Source: Nostoc sp. 'Peltigera membranacea cyanobiont' N6 | GTDB taxonomy: Bacteria > Cyanobacteriota > Cyanobacteriia > Cyanobacteriales > Nostocaceae | Assembly (NCBI RefSeq): GCF_002949735.1 | Contig: NZ_CP026681.1 | Span: 7,346,501 to 7,410,500 of the forward strand | Direction of reading: 5' to 3' | Length of the DNA: 64,000 nt | Shown: piece by piece, positions 46,885-56,900 of the stretch | How the letters are laid out: each line of letters begins with the position of its first letter | Numbering within the stretch: position 1 is the first letter of the stretch | The notes under the pieces: generated by a model | What the model saw: the letters and a program-made list of their open reading frames with translations, nothing else | The model's database searches: none | Told to the model about the DNA's origin: nothing | Made by a program: the position numbers and the translations under genes

Positions 46885-47844
46885 ATGAGTCTTAAGCCGG
46901 AACAACTAAAACAACATTGTGAAATAATCATTAACTCTCCGAGAATTAAAAATAAGATCGTTGTACTGTGCGAAGGCAAAGGTGGTATCTGGGACACCAA
47001 AGGCAGACCATCACCTCAGTCATATAGCAAGATGGAAGAGATGCCAGATTCCAACTTTTACAATAGGTGTGTTCCAAAATCATGGAGTCAATATCGACCA
47101 CAGTTTTTTAACTGCGGAGATCGTAAAGATGTATTAGATACATATTTTACTCTTTCAAAGTTGCATGATGAAAATAAGAACAATTCATATTTAACTTTAG
47201 AAAAACTTTTTGCAATTGTAGATGTTGATTTACAAACACAAAATATAACAAAAGAATATAGCTATAGTTTTTCAGATACAGAAGCAATTTTCTGCGATCT
47301 TTATACAAAACTCAATATAAACGAAGAAAATGCAAAACAGCATCGTATATGGGTTACGGGTTTAATACATAAAGAAGCATACTTTATCATACCTGAACTA
47401 CAACCAATATTTGATACTTTTTCTACACTTTATGATAATAATTCTCTACTACTTAGAGATATCTATTTGACTATGGCAGATGCTCTCATTACTGATTCTG
47501 ATTTAAAAAGTAATTTATCAAAAGTATCTAATCGCATTAGTCATTGCTCTGGATTAGATTGCACTGCAATAGATAAATTGAGAGATTCATGGAAAGAACA
47601 GTTTGAAAATGCTCAAGATGATACGCAAAAGAATGAGTTAATTTTAGCTTTATTGGCACTCAGAAAAGCTAAGTATTACTGGAACAAAATTCAACCCCAA
47701 AGTGACTGGACTTCTTCAGTTCAGACATTTAAAGATCAACTCTTGTTAGAAATAGGAAGATTTTATTCAGAACAAAGTAATCATACTAAATATCATATCC
47801 CTTGCTTTTTTAAGATATTAAGGCAATTTGCTGAATTGCTCTAA
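46885..47844 (+). CDS. TOPRIM-like (DUF4435-type) partner of the AAA ATPase
   Basis: A 319-residue protein. Seen: NKIVVLCEGKGG near residue 25 (the glutamate of a TOPRIM fold after a hydrophobic strand), LFAIVDVDLQ near residue 110 (DxD on a second strand), and SFSDTEAIFCDLY near residue 130 (the DxE-like helix). These match OLD/AriB-type TOPRIM nucleases in order and spacing. The family was not confirmed by search. Translational coupling to the ATPase gene indicates that the two proteins act together. Confidence 0.65.
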   Translation: MSLKPEQLKQHCEIIINSPRIKNKIVVLCEGKGGIWDTKGRPSPQSYSKMEEMPDSNFYNRCVPKSWSQYRPQFFNCGDRKDVLDTYFTLSKLHDENKNNSYLTLEKLFAIVDVDLQTQNITKEYSYSFSDTEAIFCDLYTKLNINEENAKQHRIWVTGLIHKEAYFIIPELQPIFDTFSTLYDNNSLLLRDIYLTMADALITDSDLKSNLSKVSNRISHCSGLDCTAIDKLRDSWKEQFENAQDDTQKNELILALLALRKAKYYWNKIQPQSDWTSSVQTFKDQLLLEIGRFYSEQSNHTKYHIPCFFKILRQFAELL

Positions 47845-47852
47845 CAAATAAA

Positions 47853-49202
47853 TCAATTACTTTCTCCTGCTTCCCTATCATCAGGTAAATCAATTTTCGG
47901 CTCAAATTTTTGTTGTCCATAATTAGCCAAAGTCACCCCTTCTTCTAAAGATACAGCAGAGTATTTACTCAACCCAATACGCTGTGCCGAGTAAATTCCA
48001 GAATGACCTGAAAATAGATAACTCACTACACAGCCAATAGCAATAAATACTCCTGATTCCAGACCAAATAATTCAATTCCCATTAAGGTTGATGCTATCG
48101 GTGTATTGGCTGCACCCGCAAACACACCCACAAATCCCATTCCTGCTAATAATGGTGTAGGTAATGCTAAAAGCAACGACAAAGCATTACCTAAAGTTGC
48201 ACCAATAAAAAACAAAGGTGTCACTTCTCCTCCTTTAAAACCTGCGCCTAAAGTTAGAGCAGTCATGGCCAATTTTGCTGCAAAATCCCAAGGAGGTAGC
48301 TGAGTGAAAAAAGAATCAACGATAGTAGGGATACCAAGCCCAATGTACTTAGTTGTTCCACTTAAACCAACAATTACTGCTATCATCGCACCGCCTATAA
48401 AAGGACGTATTGGAGGATAAGATATCTTACTTTTAAATAAGTGACTAATTTGGTGAGTTACTTTAGCAAAGAATCTCGCTACAATTCCAAAGATTGCACC
48501 TGCAATAATGGCAGCAATCAGCCCCCAAATTGTCAGTGTCGGTATAGACGGAGCATGTCGGTATGCGGTATGATGCAAGCCCAATAATAAGGTGACTTGA
48601 TTTCCAACGATCGCAGCAATCAAAGAAGGAAAAAGAGCGTCATAATTAAGTTTCCCAATTGCTAAAACTTCTAGGCCAAATACAGTCCCAGCTAAGGGAG
48701 TACCGAAAACTGAAGCGAATCCTCCACTGATACCTGCTGTTAATAAAATTCGCCGATTGGCTCCTTGCAAATGTAATATTTTAGTTAACTGGTCTGCCAA
48801 AGAAGCGCCCATTTGTAATGCTGTACCTTCACGACCGGCTGAACCTCCAAATAAATGTGTCAGGTTTGTTCCTAGCAAAACAAGAGGAGCCATCCGAAAG
48901 GGAATAACACTTTTGGGGTTATGGATTTCTTCAAGCAAAAGGTTATTTCCGGCTTCTACAGTCCGACCGAACTGATGATAAATCCAACCACTCAAGAAGC
49001 CACCAAGGGGCAGTAAGGCGATAATCCAGCGATGGGATTCTCGCCAATCGGTTGCCCATTCTAATGATGCTAAAAGAGCCGCAGAAGCCGTTCCAGCAAG
49101 AATACCAACTACAATGGAAATAGGCAACCATTTAATTAAGTGTGGTAATGCAATAAACGGTTCAAATTGACGTAAATGTTTCATAAATACACTGGCGAAC
49201 AT
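47853..49202 (-). CDS. eriC: CLC-F type fluoride/proton antiporter (EriC-F)
   Basis: A membrane exporter that removes toxic fluoride. 449 residues with about ten hydrophobic helices. In place of the chloride-type GSGIP loop it has EAGNNLLLEEIHNPKSVIP, followed by GGSAGREGTALQMG. As I recall, the fluoride clade (CLC-F) has this layout. The assignment is strongly supported by a fluoride riboswitch directly upstream (49304-49372). AAGGAG lies 8 nt before ATG 49202. A chloride role is possible but unlikely given the riboswitch. Confidence 0.92.
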   Translation of the reverse strand: MFASVFMKHLRQFEPFIALPHLIKWLPISIVVGILAGTASAALLASLEWATDWRESHRWIIALLPLGGFLSGWIYHQFGRTVEAGNNLLLEEIHNPKSVIPFRMAPLVLLGTNLTHLFGGSAGREGTALQMGASLADQLTKILHLQGANRRILLTAGISGGFASVFGTPLAGTVFGLEVLAIGKLNYDALFPSLIAAIVGNQVTLLLGLHHTAYRHAPSIPTLTIWGLIAAIIAGAIFGIVARFFAKVTHQISHLFKSKISYPPIRPFIGGAMIAVIVGLSGTTKYIGLGIPTIVDSFFTQLPPWDFAAKLAMTALTLGAGFKGGEVTPLFFIGATLGNALSLLLALPTPLLAGMGFVGVFAGAANTPIASTLMGIELFGLESGVFIAIGCVVSYLFSGHSGIYSAQRIGLSKYSAVSLEEGVTLANYGQQKFEPKIDLPDDREAGESN

Positions 49203-49303
49203 CCCATGACTCCTTGAGGCGCGATTTGTAGACTTAGACTTTCTACAGGAGAGTCAGGTGATGCATTTAGCCAAGCCCTACTCTCTCGCAGTCAGCGAAG
49301 AAA

Positions 49304-49372
49304 GTAGGAGCCATCAGCCTTTCAGTAAAGATATTTGGGACTGAAAAGGCGGTTTCGGCGAGCTCCATCGCC
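49304..49372 (-). promoter_or_regulatory. Fluoride riboswitch (crcB motif)
   Basis: Read on the minus strand from 49372: GGCGATGGAGCTCGCCGAAA, then an extended P3 stem (GCCTTTTCAGT with ACTGAAAGGC), closing with GCTGATGGCTCCTAC. This matches the fluoride riboswitch consensus in its pseudoknot bases, the GAUG...CGCC..AAAC block and the CUGAUGGCUCCUAC block. It lies about 100 nt before the exporter gene. A following stem (about 49277-49305, CTACT with AGTAG) may be the expression platform. Confidence 0.95.
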
Positions 49373-49502
49373 ATTGATTTGATTTTAAATCAAGGATACC
49401 ATTTTTGCTTTTAGTCGAATCAATATTTGTTTCTTTGAGAAACTATTGACACTCGTTCCTCGCGATCGCTAGATTGAGCCACTTACCTGTACCAGTGGAT
49501 TA

Positions 49503-51821
49503 TCAAAGGAACTCTTTGAGCGTTTCTGCCTCATTAGCTTTCACCACTGGAAGAGAAAGGGGTACTTTATTGGCGATCGCAAATAACTGTTCTAGTTGAC
49601 TCAGACCTGTCAAGCTACCACATAATAATACTTGGTCGCTAACTTGCAAGTCCATGCCGCCATCAGGATAGCGGATAAATTTACCATCTCGCCGGATCGC
49701 CTGTACTTGTACTCCAAATTGCTTGGCGATATCTAAATCTGCAAGGGTTTTACCTAGCGTTGGCGCATCTGCATTGACTGTAAGCCACTGACAAGCACTA
49801 TTTTCACCGGGAACAGCAGCTTGTCCCTTAGCAAACTCTGCCAAAGCGGCTAGTTCTTCATCTGCTCCCACTACCAGTAGGCGATCGCCTTCTTCCAATT
49901 TGGTTTTATTATTGGGATAATCGATTTCATCGCCGTTAGCGCGGCGAATTGCCATCAAACTCGCTCCTGTTAAGTAGCGCATATCTGCTTCTTCTATGCT
50001 CATGCCAATTAAGGGCGAAGCAGCTGGAAGAGGATACCAGCGCTGATTTAAATCGAGAGTTGCTTGGCGCAAATCGTGGGCGACTTCAGTTGCAGAACGT
50101 TCTGGCCGCAAATCTAAATAATGATCGTTGCGGATTAGCTGCATTTCCCGTTGGACGACAGTTGGCGACAACAAGCCTAAGCCAGTTAATAAATAGGTTG
50201 CCATTTCTAAGCTGGCTTCAAACTCTGGTTGCACCACTTCTCTGGCTCCCAATTGATACAACACTTCAATATTTTTATCCTGGGTAGCACGGACAACCAA
50301 ATCTAGTTCTGGGCGCAATTCCAAAGCACGTTTCAAGCAAAGACGGGTACTCATAGGGTCAGGGAGAGCGATCGCCATTCCTTTGGCATGATTCACTCCG
50401 GCGGTTTCTAAAACGTGTAAACTTACACAATTACCATAAACATAAGATACCCCAGCTTCACGTAACTGCTGAATTCTCCTCTCTGATTGGTCGATGACTA
50501 CCACAGGTAAGTCGTGTTGCAGTAACAACTTCACTAAATTTTTGCCGACTCGCCCATAACCACAAACTACTACATGGTCTTTAAAGGGCAAATCGTCTGA
50601 TACATCCCGCGCCTCTTGTTCTTCTAAGTACGGTTTCAACCAAGGCATTGATTCGGCAAAGTTAAATAAAAATGGCACTAACCGCAGAACAAAGGGAGTC
50701 AGCATGAGGGTAACTGCGGTGGTTCCCAAAATTAATAAGTATATTTGTCGGGACACCAGCCCTAAAGATTGCCCCTCACTGGCGAGAACAAAGGAAAATT
50801 CCCCAATTTGCGCCAGTCCCAAACCAGCGATGATGGCTGTTTTTAAAGGGTAGTGGAATAGTTTCACTAGGGGCGTGATAATCAAAAATTTCCCGACGAA
50901 AACTATTGCCACCAGCCCTAAAATTAATTCTAGGTTGTTCCACAAAAACACTGGGTCAATTAACATCCCAATGGCGGCAAAAAATAAACTGGCAAAGATA
51001 TCTCGCAGAGGTTCGACATAAGTCAGGGTTTGATCGGCGTATTCCACCTCAGAAATCATCAAACCAGCAACAAATGCCCCCATTTCAATAGATAGCCCCA
51101 AATGTTCTGTCAACAGGGCAATGCCCAAACAGAGAGCTACAACCCCTAATAAAAATAGTTCTCGGCTTTCGGTACGGGCTAAGAGTCGCAACAAAGGCGG
51201 TATCAGCCAAATCCCCGCAGCGACTGCACCAGCTGCAAATAAAGCAATCCACAGTAAGGCTGTCAGTACCGCGATGCCAATAGTTTCTGCTGGTTGGTTG
51301 AGGGCTGGTAAGACTGCTAACATCAGTCCTAGTGCTAAGTCCTGGACTACTAAAATCCCTAGCATCACTTGTCCGTGAGGCGTTTCTGTTTCGTTGCGTT
51401 CCATCAAGCACTTGAGGACAACCGCCGTGGAAGACAAGGACAGAATACACCCCAAAAACATCCCCTTTGCAGGTAAGGCTCCCCAGGCTCCGCTTAAACC
51501 GCACACCACAACTGTGACTAAAATTGTCAGAGCAATCTGGAGTCCACCCCCGCCAAGAGCGATCGCTTTTACCTTCTTGAGTTCCGCCAAGGAAAATTCT
51601 ACACCCAAGGCGAATAACAAAAAGGCGACACCGAATTGTGCCAGAGTCTCTACTTGAATAACTTCTTTAATTAGTCCTAGTCCGGCGGGCCCGATAATCA
51701 TCCCGCCGATGAGATAGCCTAGCAGCACGGGTTGTCGTAAAAGTGCTGCCAACAGTCCACCACAGGCTGCAACGCCTAAAACTAAAACTAAATCAACAAT
51801 TAGCCTAAAATCTTCTTGCAC
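49503..51821 (-). CDS. Kef-type cation:proton antiporter with RCK (TrkA) domains
   Basis: A monovalent cation/proton antiporter of the CPA2 group. 772 residues from a GTG start. Residues 1-390: about twelve membrane helices (LGYLIGGMIIGPAGLGLI, LGLAQIGEFSFVLASEGQSL). Residues 410-530: TrkA-N Rossmann domain (HVVVCGYGRVGKNLVKLLL). Residues 570-740: two TrkA-C domains. The nucleotide-binding RCK module gates transport. Substrate K+ or Na+ cannot be decided. No KefF/KefG-type gene is adjacent. Confidence 0.93.
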   Translation of the reverse strand: MQEDFRLIVDLVLVLGVAACGGLLAALLRQPVLLGYLIGGMIIGPAGLGLIKEVIQVETLAQFGVAFLLFALGVEFSLAELKKVKAIALGGGGLQIALTILVTVVVCGLSGAWGALPAKGMFLGCILSLSSTAVVLKCLMERNETETPHGQVMLGILVVQDLALGLMLAVLPALNQPAETIGIAVLTALLWIALFAAGAVAAGIWLIPPLLRLLARTESRELFLLGVVALCLGIALLTEHLGLSIEMGAFVAGLMISEVEYADQTLTYVEPLRDIFASLFFAAIGMLIDPVFLWNNLELILGLVAIVFVGKFLIITPLVKLFHYPLKTAIIAGLGLAQIGEFSFVLASEGQSLGLVSRQIYLLILGTTAVTLMLTPFVLRLVPFLFNFAESMPWLKPYLEEQEARDVSDDLPFKDHVVVCGYGRVGKNLVKLLLQHDLPVVVIDQSERRIQQLREAGVSYVYGNCVSLHVLETAGVNHAKGMAIALPDPMSTRLCLKRALELRPELDLVVRATQDKNIEVLYQLGAREVVQPEFEASLEMATYLLTGLGLLSPTVVQREMQLIRNDHYLDLRPERSATEVAHDLRQATLDLNQRWYPLPAASPLIGMSIEEADMRYLTGASLMAIRRANGDEIDYPNNKTKLEEGDRLLVVGADEELAALAEFAKGQAAVPGENSACQWLTVNADAPTLGKTLADLDIAKQFGVQVQAIRRDGKFIRYPDGGMDLQVSDQVLLCGSLTGLSQLEQLFAIANKVPLSLPVVKANEAETLKEFL

Positions 51822-51873
51822 CAGTTTTAAAAGAACTATTTATTAAGACCTATTAATTTAGGATACAAAGTTT

Positions 51874-51959
51874 TGGGGATTGGGGACTGGGGATTGGGGA
51901 CTGGGGATTGGGGATTGGGGACTGGGGACTGGGGACTGGGGACTGGGGACTGGGGATTG
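51874..51959. repeat. Short tandem repeat (GGGGAYTG units)
   Basis: About twelve tandem copies of 7-bp TGGGGAC/TGGGGAT units. Such short tandemly repeated sequences are common between genes in heterocystous cyanobacteria. Similar arrays occur at 52.7 and 53.8 kb. Confidence 0.9.
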
Positions 51960-51978
51960 TTCGCGAATATTAATTCAT

Positions 51979-52557
51979 CTACCCAAAAATCGGCTGTAAA
52001 TTTAAAATAAAACCAGGGAGAACATCTTCACCAGATAAACTTGTAGGAGATTGTAAAACTTCTGGTACAAGATTTGGACGATAAATTATTACTTGTTTCT
52101 CTTTGGGATTAATTAACCAACCAAGTAATAATCCCGAAGCTAAGTATTCCAGCATTTTGGCTTGAGTGTCTTCCACATCATCAGTTTCGGAAACCAATTC
52201 TACTGCAAAGTCAGGACACAAAGGGAGATATTTTTTTCTTTGTTGTGGTGTGAGAGCATCCCACCGTTCCATCTTCACCCAAGAAGCATCAGGAGAACGA
52301 GTTCCACCATTGGGAAGTTTAAAACCAGTGGAAGAATCAAAGGCTTTTCCTAAATTTTTTTGGCTGTTCCAAAACCATAGTTGACCTAACAAATCAAAAT
52401 TACGGTTTCCCGTTTCTCCTCCAGTGGGTGACATGATTACCAATTCTCCTTCAGCAGTTAATTCCAAACGCAACTCTTTATTCACACCAACAATCTGCTC
52501 AAATTCCTCATCCGTAAATTTGAGATTAGGAGGTAATTGTAAAGTTAAAGCAGTCAT
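51979..52557 (-). CDS. Uma2/DUF820-family protein (restriction-endonuclease-like fold)
   Basis: About 192 residues from ATG 52557 (MTALTLQLPPNLKFTDEEFE), which has GGTGGAG upstream; a frame from 52599 is less likely. Family signs: RLELTAEGELVIMSPTGGET, RSPDASWVKMERWDAL and PDFAVELVSETDDVEDTQAK, carrying the Asp/Glu...Lys residues of the PD-(D/E)xK fold. These genes are present in dozens of copies in cyanobacteria. Their role is not known. Confidence 0.9.
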   Translation of the reverse strand: MTALTLQLPPNLKFTDEEFEQIVGVNKELRLELTAEGELVIMSPTGGETGNRNFDLLGQLWFWNSQKNLGKAFDSSTGFKLPNGGTRSPDASWVKMERWDALTPQQRKKYLPLCPDFAVELVSETDDVEDTQAKMLEYLASGLLLGWLINPKEKQVIIYRPNLVPEVLQSPTSLSGEDVLPGFILNLQPIFG

Positions 52558-52702
52558 AATTAATTCCGCTCCACCAAATTCTAGTTGCGTTACACCCATG
52601 CGCTGCCAATAGAGAAGACTAAACCTCTACCTCTACTTTACAATTTCCCCTAATAACTGCGTCCATGCTGCATTAATATAATCCCACGGTTTACCCGCAA
52701 CT

Positions 52703-52756
52703 GCCCAATGCCCAATTCCCAATTCCCAATGCCCAATTCCCAATTCCCAATTCCCA
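52703..52756. repeat. Short tandem repeat (CCCAATT/CCCAATG units)
   Basis: Seven or so copies of a 7-bp unit end right at the 3' end of the SDR gene. Confidence 0.85.
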
Positions 52757-53734
52757 TTAAATTTTAGGTGAGCTAAGGGCATTCAATAATAATAGTGACC
52801 ACGGTATTTTAATATCGGGTATGAGCGATGAATAGGTTCTCAATACTGGCAATGCAGTTGGTAGCAAAAAACGTAAAGAACGTAGCGATGCGGGCCGATC
52901 GCCATTTTCATCGACAATTCCATATTTATCAGCTAGTTCGGCAACAATCTGCACGCGTCCTGTATAGCGCATGATATTTGACTCACAAGCAAGTGCAGCG
53001 ATCGCCCGTCCAGTAAATAAGGGAGTTTCCCAGTTGTAGCGATCGCTGATGAATGAGTTTTTTTGCTCAGTAGCATTGGTTTGATTCATCTCAGAAGCAA
53101 AACGGTCAAAAAGCTCAGTCCCAACAATCCCCGGCCAAATTGAAACAGAAGCGACATTATAGGGTTTTAATTCAACAGCCATATCAGCTGCGAGGCGATC
53201 GCAAGCTGCCTTACCAACACCATAAGCTGCATTAAATATATAGGACATCCCCGCCCACGAGGAAATGGTGCAAATTAGTCCAGATTTGTGCTTGGTCATG
53301 ATTCGAGCAGCAAAAACACTCGCAATATAGTGGCTACGAAGACCAACGTTGTTACTAGCATCCCAAATACTTGGTTCGCAATCCCAAAAGGGCTGCCCAA
53401 AAGCGTCTCTGATTGCCTGAACTCCTGAGTAAGCATTATTCACCAGTAAGTCAAGTTGTCCATCTTGCTCATCTTGGATGCGCTCAAATAGTAAACGCAC
53501 CTGTTCATCGTCGCTGTGGTCTACTTGCACCGGAATGCACACACCACCGATTTCGTCAATAGCTGATTGGGTTTCACTAAGACTTCCTGAAACCCAATCA
53601 CTAGAAGAGTTGTTGAGGCTGCGGCCTGTGACGTATACAGTTGCCCCAGCCTCAGCCAAACCAATAGCAATTCCTCTCCCAATTCCCCGCGTAGCACCTG
53701 TTACCAATGCCACTTTATCTACAAGGTGTTTCAT
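52757..53734 (-). CDS. Short-chain dehydrogenase/reductase (DHRS1-like)
   Basis: An NAD(P)-dependent oxidoreductase of the SDR superfamily. About 325 residues, longer than the usual 250. Cofactor motif ALVTGATRGIGRG at the N-terminus, NNAYSG for the NNAG motif, catalytic Ser in TISSWAG, and Tyr/Lys in AAYGVGKAACD. The long C-terminal extension and overall pattern resemble DHRS1-type SDRs. GAGGAAAG precedes ATG 53734. Substrate unknown. Confidence 0.9.
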   Translation of the reverse strand: MKHLVDKVALVTGATRGIGRGIAIGLAEAGATVYVTGRSLNNSSSDWVSGSLSETQSAIDEIGGVCIPVQVDHSDDEQVRLLFERIQDEQDGQLDLLVNNAYSGVQAIRDAFGQPFWDCEPSIWDASNNVGLRSHYIASVFAARIMTKHKSGLICTISSWAGMSYIFNAAYGVGKAACDRLAADMAVELKPYNVASVSIWPGIVGTELFDRFASEMNQTNATEQKNSFISDRYNWETPLFTGRAIAALACESNIMRYTGRVQIVAELADKYGIVDENGDRPASLRSLRFLLPTALPVLRTYSSLIPDIKIPWSLLLLNALSSPKI

Positions 53735-53759
53735 AATCACTTTCCTCTATCCTCTTTGC

Positions 53760-53901
53760 TCCCCCTGCCTCCCCTGCCTCCCCTGCCTCCCCTGCCTCCC
53801 CTGCCTCCCCTACATCCCCTACATCCCCTACATCCCCTACATCCCCTGCCTCCCCTACATCCCCTGCCTCCCCTGCCTCCCCTACATCCCCTGCCTCCCC
53901 T
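53760..53901. repeat. Short tandem repeat (CCCCTGCCT/CCCCTACAT units)
   Basis: About fifteen copies of 9-bp units in two variants, between the SDR gene and the 3' end of the histidine kinase gene. Open frames across it are artefacts of the repeat. Confidence 0.93.
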
Positions 53902-56900
53902 TCATCGGTATAGCCAAACACGCAAGAGTGAAAGCAGTTGTTCGGTATCAACGGGTTTAGTTATATAGTCTGATGCACCGGCTTCAATACACTTCTCGCG
54001 ATCGCCTTGCATGGCTTTAGCGGTCAGTGCAATAATCGGCAAAGATTTAAACTGCTCGTTTTGGCGGATTAAGCTTGTTGTTTCGTAACCGTCCATTTCT
54101 GGCATCATTACATCCATCAAAACCACATCAATATCTGGTGTATTTTCCAATAGGGTAATCCCCTCTCTGCCGTTTTCAGCGTATATCACTTGGATTTGAT
54201 AACGCTCCAGCATACTTGTCAGCGCGAAAATATTACGCATATCGTCGTCTACAATTAGCGCTTTCTTGCCTGCGAGTAAGTAATCTATAGAATGCAGTTG
54301 TTCAAGTATTTGTCGTTTAGGTGCTGGTAAATTTGCTTGGATTCGGTGTAAAAATAATGCTGTTTCGTCGAGGAGACGTTCGGGCGATCGCACATCTTTA
54401 ATGATGATCGTTTCGGCAATCCGCCTCAGTTCAGTTTCTTGGGCTTTGCTAATTTCTCTACCTGTGTAGACAATGATTGGCAATGTTTTACCGTTAGGTA
54501 AAAGTTTAATCCGATCGATCAGTTCAAACCCGGTCATGTCGGGTAGCCCTAAATCGAGGACAAGGCAATCAAAATGCTGGTTACGGATGGCTTCTAGGGC
54601 TTCTGTACCAGTAGCAACAGCAGTAGTAGAAACATCACTGTTGCCAATTAACTCGACAATACTAAGCCGTTGAGTGTCATCGTCTTCGACTACCAGTAAA
54701 TTTTTGACCTGGCGCTCAACAAAACCTTTAATTTTGATTAAAGCCTGAGATATTGTCTCGCTAGTTAAGGGTTTTTGCAGATATGCGATCGCACCGAGTT
54801 GCAAACTACGTTGTTGCCCTTCTTCAACGGTCATAATGTGTACAGGAATGTGGCGGGTATTCGGGTCGTGTTTCAGACGATCCAATACCGTCCAACCATC
54901 CATTTCTGGCATTCGGATATCTAGTAAAACGGCTGAAGGTAGGAATTGCTGCGCTAATGATAAACCTGTACTGCCATTTTGGGCTGTTATCACTTTGAAT
55001 CCGTGCTGTTGCGCCATATCTATGAGGATACGGGCAAAATTTACATCATCCTCGACAATTAACAAAACGCGATCGCCTATGGCAATAGTAGCGCGATCGT
55101 CATTTATCAGCGCTAAGGGTTGAGTTGAAAGTAAAGAGTGAGAAGTGAGGAGTGAGGGCTGATGAGTATTTAATTGTGTTGATGTAGATTCAGGATTTAA
55201 TTGTGGGAAGAAGAATGTAAAGGTGCTACCTTGACCTGGTTGACTTGTAAGTTTAATTTCGCCGCCAAAGAGACGGGCAATTTCGCGGCTAATTGATAAG
55301 CCTAATCCAGTACCGCCGTATCTGCGACTAGTAGAGCCATCGGCTTGCTGAAATGCCTCGAAAATAACTTTTTGCTTGTCGGGAGCGATGCCAATACCTG
55401 TATCGCTGACTGAGAAGGCGATGACATTTTGAGCTTGATTCAAAGTTGCTTGGTCGTTGCTCCATCCCTGTTTTGCTAGCGCAATCTGCAAGCGGACTTC
55501 ACCTTGCTCTGTAAATTTAAAAGCGTTGGAGAGGAGATTTTTTAACACTTGTTGTAAGCGTTTGACATCTGTATAGATGGTTATGGGCAATTCAGGAATA
55601 AATTCAATTATGAAGGCAAGTCTTTTGCTTTCAGCTATTTGCCGGAAGGTACGCTCAATTTGTTCGCCCAAGTCTACCAATGGCATTTGGGTTATGTCAA
55701 TCGACATAGTTCCAGATTCAATTTTAGCGAGATCCAGAATGTCATTGATTAACGTTAACAAGTCAGTACCGGCTGAGTAAATTGTCTGGCTGTATTCAAC
55801 TTGCTTGGCAGTGAGGTTACGATCGATATTATCTGTCAATAATTTCGCCAAAATCAACAAGCTATTTAGCGGTGTCCGCAGTTCGTGGGACATATTGGCA
55901 AGAAATTCTGATTTGTATTTTGAAGAAAGGGCGAGTTGTTCGGCCTTGTCTTCTAAAGAAAGTCTTGCTTGTTCAATTTCCCGATTTTTGCGCTCGACTT
56001 CTTTCTTCTGCATCGCCATCAACTCTGCCTTTTCTTCTAATTCGGCGTTGGTTTGTTGCAGTTCTTCTTGCTGTCCTTTGAGTAAATCCTCGGAAGTTTT
56101 GAGTGATTGGGCTTGTTGTTCTAAACGCTGGTTGGTTTCCCGGAGTTCGCTTTGCTGGGTTTGGAGTTCTTCAGCCAAAGATTGCGATTGTTTGAGTAAT
56201 TCTTCAGTTCGCATCGATGCTGCGATCGTGTTGAGGACGATCGCTATACTTTCGGTAAGCTGGTCGAAGAATGTCAGATGAATTTCGCTAAAGCGGCGGA
56301 ATGATGCTAATTCTATGACTGCTGTCACCTGTCCTTCAAAGAGTACGGGTAACACCACGGCATTCAGGGGTGTGGCTTCTCCTAAACCAGAGGAAATTCT
56401 GATATAGTCGCTTGGCACTTCCGTCAACAGAATTCGCTCTTTTTCTAAAGCGCATTGTCCCACCAATCCTTCACCCAAGTGGAAACGATTAGCTAGATGT
56501 CTGCGTTCCCGATAAGCGTAGCTACTAATTAATTTCAAATATGATGTATTTTCAGCAGACTCCATCAGAAAGAATACGCCGTGTTGCGCTCCTACCAAGG
56601 GTGCTAATTCTGAGAGAATTAGTTTAGATACAGTTTCTAAGTCGCGCTGACCTTGCAGCATTCGGGTAAACTTGGCTAAGTTAGTTTTCAACCAATCTTG
56701 TTCAGTGTTTTTCTGCGTTGTCTCCCGCAGATTGGCAATCATCTGGTTAATGTTGTCTTTGAGGATCGCAACTTCGCCTAATGCTTCGACGGCAATTGAA
56801 CGAGTTAAATCGCCTTTAGTTACAGCTGTAGCAACTTCTGCGATCGCTCTTAACTGAGTTGTCAGTGTAGCAGCAAGTTCGTTCACATTATCCGTCAAAT

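Noticed and set aside
53715..53968. Low-complexity proteins (PPLPPLPP or GEAGEAGD type)
   Set aside because: They arise from the 9-bp tandem repeat read in several frames.
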